32,500 nucleotides of DNA, taken from Bolinopsis microptera. Its lineage: Eukaryota; Ctenophora; Tentaculata; Lobata; Bolinopsidae. The stretch covers positions 6,985,175-7,017,674 of the forward strand of contig NC_087078.1 in NCBI RefSeq assembly GCF_026151205.1, read 5' to 3'. Each line of letters begins with the position of its first letter. Within the stretch, counting starts at the first letter, position 1. The position numbers were made by a program, and so were the translations under genes. The notes beneath the pieces were generated by a model. That model was not told the origin of the DNA, ran no database searches, and worked only from the letters and a program-made list of their open reading frames with translations. Shown piece after piece: positions 28,156 through 32,500 of the stretch.

Positions 28156-30153
28156 AGGCGGTTAAAATTGCTGCATCTGAAACAGTGGGTATGAAAAGAA
28201 ACACAGCCAAACGTCACAGAACATCAGACCCACAAGTCGTCTCTATGTCAGAAAAGAGACACCAATTACTACAACATTTAAACGACAACAAAATGCGTGA
28301 CAGAACTATCCTGCGTAAGGAAATCAACAGACTCAAGAATGACATTGCAAAGCGCCTTATTACACTTGAAACCGCTCATGCCGACCTTCTAGCTGAGACG
28401 ATCAACTCCACTGATGATACCAGAAGAATGTTCGAAGCAACCAGAGCAATTTCAAACACAAAGGACACTCCTCCTATTTCAGTATTCCTACCAGAAACAG
28501 AAGAACTTGCTCTCAATGACGAAGATAAGGCAGACATAGTCAAGAACTGGTTCATGGAACATTACACAGGCCCAGAACCCCCACTAGAACCTTTTGTTGG
28601 AGCTGCTAAGCCATTAGATACGCCTATAACTGCACTTGAAGTTGAGACAGCAGCCAAGAAACTAAAGAACGGTAAAGCCGTTGGTCCTGACAACCTCCCT
28701 AACGAATTCCTTAAGTATGCACCTCCTTCTTTCTACATGAAGTTTGCATCACTTATCAATGAGTCCTTTAAAAACAAGAGCACGTTCAATCGTTCACTGA
28801 GGGATATCTTACCCCCCTACAGAAGCCTGGAAAACCAAAAGGACCAGTTAAGAGTCTGCGTCCCTTGTGCCTTCTCAATGGAACTAGGAAAATCCTTTCC
28901 ATGATAACACTCCAGCGTATTCAACAACAGATAGCAGACTACACTGGGCCATGGCAGAATGCCTATAAATCAGGACACAGCTGCTCTAATATTGTCTGGA
29001 CACAAAGGGTTCTTATTTCTGTTGTCAAGGAGAAACATTGGGAGTTTAGTAAAATGGGGATAGACATGTCATCAGCCTTCGACACGATACATCGGTCAAC
29101 TCTCCTCAGGCTACTCGAAGATGCAGGATGCTCAGAAGATGACATAAGACTAGTTAGATATCTGCTCGCTAACACCAAGCTCAGAATTAAGATCAAAAAG
29201 ACGACATCGGGAGAGATCGAAGTCACAATAGGAGCCTTTCAAGGTGACTGTTTGTCTGGCTCGCTGTTTACCATGTACCTAGCTGGAGCACTCTACCACC
29301 TTAGAGTTGTTGTTATACATCTACGCCCAAATCCCCCCATATCTGAAAGCTCCCTTCCTTTAGAATGGGAATATGCTGATGATGTGGACTTTGCTGATGA
29401 AGATGAGGATTCGTTACACCAGCTCCTTCCAATTTGCAAGGAAATTCTCTCAGAATGGAATTTGTTTGTGAATGAATCTAAAACCGAGTTTGTAAAGTGT
29501 TATCTGGCTGGAAGTAGTGAGAAGGACGAAAAAGGAGAACCTCTAAGAAATAGAGAACCTTGGAGGAAGTGTGTGTCCCTAGGCTCTAAGCTATGTAGTA
29601 AAGAAGACATACAGCATCGTATAATCCTTGGAAATGTCGCATTCGAGAAATACAAGTTTGGATGCAAGGATCTAAGATTAATCTGAAGACCAAGATTAAG
29701 ATATACGAAGCATACGTTACATCTGTTATGCTCTATAACTGCAATAGCTGGGCTACCCCTCAGAACCTATTTGACAAACTTGATGCATGTCATAGAAGAC
29801 ACCTGCGTCAAATATTGAAGATGACTTATCCCATTATTATCAGTAATAAAGCACTCTATGAACGCTGTGGTGTAACACCGTTGTCAGAGCGAGTGACATA
29901 TGCTCGCTGGAAAATGCTTGGACATGTCCTTCGCAGTGACTGCTCATCACCAGCTCAGAGAGCTCTTCAATTTGCTGTTAATGCGTTATTTACCATGAAA
30001 GGACGTGTTGGTCGACACCAAAGTAATCTTTTAAAGTTTATTATAAATGATTTGAATAAAAGAAACCTACCATTACGTGATATTAATGATCTTTATGATC
30101 TTAGGGCTACTGCCTCTAACAGAGTTTTGTGGAGAAAATTATTTACCTCATAA
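28156..30153 (+). pseudogene. 5'-truncated non-LTR (LINE) reverse transcriptase
   Basis: Three overlapping frames make one reverse transcriptase. Frame 1 (28156-~28820) has a helical linker and ITALEVETAAKKLKNGKAVGPD, the usual RT entry motif. Frame 2 (~28820-29686) has PLQKPGKPKGP, MSSAFDTIHRSTLL with the first catalytic Asp, GAFQGDCLSG and YADD at 29372-29383. Frame 3 (29662-30153) has the thumb/C-terminal part LKTKIKIYEAYVTSVMLYNC, LDACHRRHLRQIL and WKMLGHVLRSD. Frame breaks fall in a C run near 28811-28816 and near 29665. The endonuclease domain is missing. All catalytic Asp residues are present, so decay is recent or partly sequence error. Clade not assigned. Confidence 0.85.
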
Positions 30154-30371
30154 TTAACCTTTATTTTTCAGAGAACTGTTATGTTTTTTTGGGCACTTAT
30201 CAGTCTCTTAAGATGTTTCTTTACTATTTCGAGATTGTTTTAAAAGTTAGATAATAATTAGATGCTAAAATAATTTTTGTACACTGAAGTGAAATCAGCA
30301 TCAGAACACAAATATCGCCATGACTTATTTGTATAAGAGGGAGAAAAAATTGATCAAATGAAATGAAATGA
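30154..30371 (+). other. LINE 3' untranslated region
   Basis: AT-rich sequence after the RT stop ends in AAATGAAATGAAATGAAAT at about 30356-30374, a short (AAATG)n run that passes straight into the 8-bp array. Confidence 0.55.
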
Positions 30372-30849
30372 AATCTTCTAATCTTCTAATCTTCTAATCT
30401 TCTAATCTTCTAATCTTCTAATCTTCTAATCTTCTAATCTTCTAATCTTCTAATCTTCTAATCTTCTAATCTTCTAATCTTCTAATCTTCTAATCTTCTA
30501 ATCTTCTAATCTTCTAATCTTCTAATCTTCTAATCTTCTAATCTTCTAATCTTCTAATCTTCTAATCTTCTAATCTTCTAATCTTCTAATCTTCTAATCT
30601 TCTAATCTTCTAATCTTCTAATCTTCTAATCTTCTAATCTTCTAATCTTCTAATCTTCTAATCTTCTAATCTTCTAATCTTCTAATCTTCTAATCTTCTA
30701 ATCTTCTAATCTTCTAATCTTCTAATCTTCTAATCTTCTAATCTTCTAATCTTCTAATCTTCTAATCTTCTAATCTTCTAATCTTCTAATCTTCTAATCT
30801 TCTAATCTTCTAATCTTCTAATCTTCTAATCTTCTAATCTTCTAATCTT
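30372..30849. repeat. (AATCTTCT)n satellite, ~60 copies
   Basis: 478 bases of an 8-bp unit with no visible variants, ending in a partial unit at 30849. It directly continues the LINE 3' tail. Confidence 0.97.
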
Positions 30850-31025
30850 AATGTTTTGTTGTCGGTTGTCCTCAAACGCTCCAGATATCCTCGCTGTCTC
30901 TATTCACCTGGGTTATTTTCATGATTGATAAACAGAATTATATTTTGATTCATCGATTTATCTATGTGCAACGAATTCTATAATTTGTCACTGAAACTTT
31001 AAAGCATGAGATCTATTATACTTAT
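30850..31025. other. Spacer, nothing recognised
   Basis: AT-rich; no feature seen. Confidence 0.35.
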
Positions 31026-31590
31026 ACCTTACAAGACATATTTATATGGTACGAAATTTGGGGATTTTTGGAAAAAATCCCCATATTTTCGTACTACCAA
31101 AATTGTGGCCGCCATTCCAAAATCCCACACATTAATTTGTATGTAATTGGCTTAAGTAGGGCTAATTTGAGGTGAATTTGTCAAATAAGTTGTTTTACGT
31201 GTTTTGTGAGACAAGGATACGCATTTCTCAGGTAAATAGAAAGTTACTTAGTATAAAAATCGCCGATACCCTCTGGAGGGTTAGAAGCTCAAACCCCTGT
31301 TGAGGGAGGCATACACCTGGGACTACACCGGTGAGCAGACTCAAGGTGAAAGAGACGACGATGAAGACGATTTAAAGAAGAGAATGATTTTTAATTAATT
31401 TAGTTTTTCACGATTTAAAAAAATTCCATCAAAAACTGATTTTGATTTCTCTGAAATAATTTAGCGTGAAAATGCGACAATTTAATTTGGGGTACGAAAT
31501 TTGGGGATTTCTAAAAAAATCCCCATATTTTCGTTCCCCCATAATTCCGATCCCCAGAATTATGATCCACATAAATATGTCTTGTAAGGT
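31026..31590. mobile_element. 565-bp MITE with 20-bp perfect inverted termini
   Basis: Starts ACCTTACAAGACATATTTAT and ends with its exact complement at 31571-31590. Just inside each end is a GGTACGAAATTTGGGGATTT...AAATCCCCATATTTTCGT block that is itself a hairpin, at 31049-31094 and 31490-31534. The two blocks are in direct orientation. No ORF. Target duplication unclear. Confidence 0.78.
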
Positions 31591-31621
31591 AGTCTATAGA
31601 TCATCAATACTGCTTCTTCTA

Positions 31622-31919
31622 TCTTACTATATATAAAGCGAGACGATAGTTTTCCGTGCCATTTTACTGACACCACTGCATCAACTTTAACGCGACTTTC
31701 CGCAAAAACCGTAAAAGATATAGTACATGAACTGAAACTTTTTTGACTGGGTCAAATGCTTTAATGGCCTCCAAATCAGCATGAAAAAATAAAAAATTGG
31801 CCAAGGAATAGTGATTTAGAGCCCAAAATTTGGTGTCAAAAACGCGAATTAAATGGGTAATATTGATTTTAGTCTCTTGAGTCTTGACACCACTTTAGGG
31901 TTATGCGGGTTCCTGCTAG
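31622..31919 (+). mobile_element. Possible nonautonomous Helitron
   Basis: Begins TCTTACTATATATAAAGCG and ends GGGTTCCTGCTAG, followed by T and preceded by A, matching the Helitron rule 5'-TC...CTAG-3' between A and T. Length 298 bp, noncoding. I did not find a convincing 3' subterminal hairpin, so the call is tentative. Confidence 0.42.
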
Positions 31920-31977
31920 TGATTTTAATAATTGCACAAAATTTGAATGATGCTCGTATACCATCATCATAATAATA

Positions 31978-32487
31978 TTACCACAGTGCAAAATAATTAT
32001 TACTTGTCCGGAGATCGAAGATTTCTTCACGCTTTGTTCGAATTATTTTCTTCGAGTTGAGGTCGAACTCATTAACCTCCATTTCAATATTTTGCGACAC
32101 CAACTCTTTAAACACACCCTCTTCTTTGCAAGAACACTCTAAAAAATAATCAAACTAAGAATATAACTTAAATTCTAAGCAGTTAAAAATGACCTTCCTG
32201 TTCATACATTTTGAATTAAAGCTTAGATTGGGTAATATTTTAAATAAAATTAACCCAAGATGTCCCTCCCTGTTCGTGCGTCTTGAATTTTTAAAATTTA
32301 GCTTGGCCTTAAGCTATGGATTTTTTAGCATTTAACTTACCTTTCGATCTTTTGTGAGTCCATGTCATCACGTACGGAATGGAAACCTTGTCCTTGCGCT
32401 TCAGAGCATTGCATACAACCCTCTTCTTGGGCGGGGCGGTGCACGAAAACTCTACCGATATACTCTTTCTCGAAGTTTTTGATTCCC
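31978..32487 (-). CDS. Two exons of a Cys-containing protein, 5' end off the window
   Basis: Exon 32487-32341 has acceptor TTTTGCAG and donor AAAG/GTAAGT. Exon 32138-31978 has acceptor TTTTTTAG. Joined in phase 1 they read through without a stop and end at TAA 31980-31978. The first exon encodes SISVEFSCTAPPKKRVVC and IPYVMTWTHKRSK; the second starts ECSCKEEGVFKELV and ends with a charged helical tail. A basic segment (PPKKRVVCNALKRKDK) could be a nuclear signal or a growth-factor basic patch. The C-x-C after a beta-like stretch recalls the end of PDGF/VEGF-type cystine knots, but too few Cys are seen to claim it. A second frame of the first exon is also open, so phase rests on the join. A donor at 32003-32002 could end the second exon earlier. 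Confidence 0.5.
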
Positions 32488-32500
32488 CTGCAAAATGGTT

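Noticed and set aside
31262-31330. tRNA-like or SINE internal promoter (B-box-like AGCTCAAACCCC)
   Set aside because: No matching A box at the right distance and no cloverleaf could be drawn.

Overview
The window looks like nuclear DNA of an invertebrate metazoan. It is AT-rich, has GT/AG-spliced genes and intronless membrane-protein genes (two MATE transporters and a class A GPCR), carries metazoan-type secreted F5/8C-like (discoidin) domains, and is crowded with decayed DNA transposons and non-LTR retrotransposon pieces. A cnidarian or other marine invertebrate would fit, but nothing in the sequence fixes the phylum.

Layout. 1-4835: low-complexity start, diverged duplications, and a 2 kb palindromic transposon (2370-4432) whose arms surround a broken DDE_Tnp_4 transposase. 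4838-5955: a repeat-bounded element with a FLYWCH-type zinc finger remnant. 6267-7973 (+) and 12686-14395 (-): two convergent, nearly identical intronless MATE transporter genes. A nested transposon stack lies at their symmetry axis: a Tc1/mariner-like element (8273-12392) split by a second element (9096-12249) that carries about 23 copies of a 15-bp motif at ~152 bp spacing, with orientation reversed around 10.93 kb. 15584-16470: RNase H end of a non-LTR retrotransposon. 16723-17703 (-): GPCR. 19566-21321 (-): a spliced gene for a secreted protein with two tandem F5/8C-like modules. 21597-22680: fold-back element ending in poly-G and 70 C. 22955-24045: higher-order tandem repeat. 25382-26820 (-): compact cassette of a C2H2/coiled-coil protein and an unknown protein. 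27281-27877 (-): second mariner-like relic. 28156-30153 (+): 5'-truncated LINE reverse transcriptase, followed by a 478-bp (AATCTTCT)n array. 31026-31919: two small elements. 31978-32487 (-): two exons of a gene that runs off the right edge.

Functionally, the likely live host genes are the MATE pair, the GPCR, the F5/8C gene and the right-edge gene. The rest is mobile DNA. Several frame breaks fall in short homopolymer runs, so some may be sequence error rather than decay. The strongest unexplained signal is the phased, orientation-switched motif array in 9096-12249.
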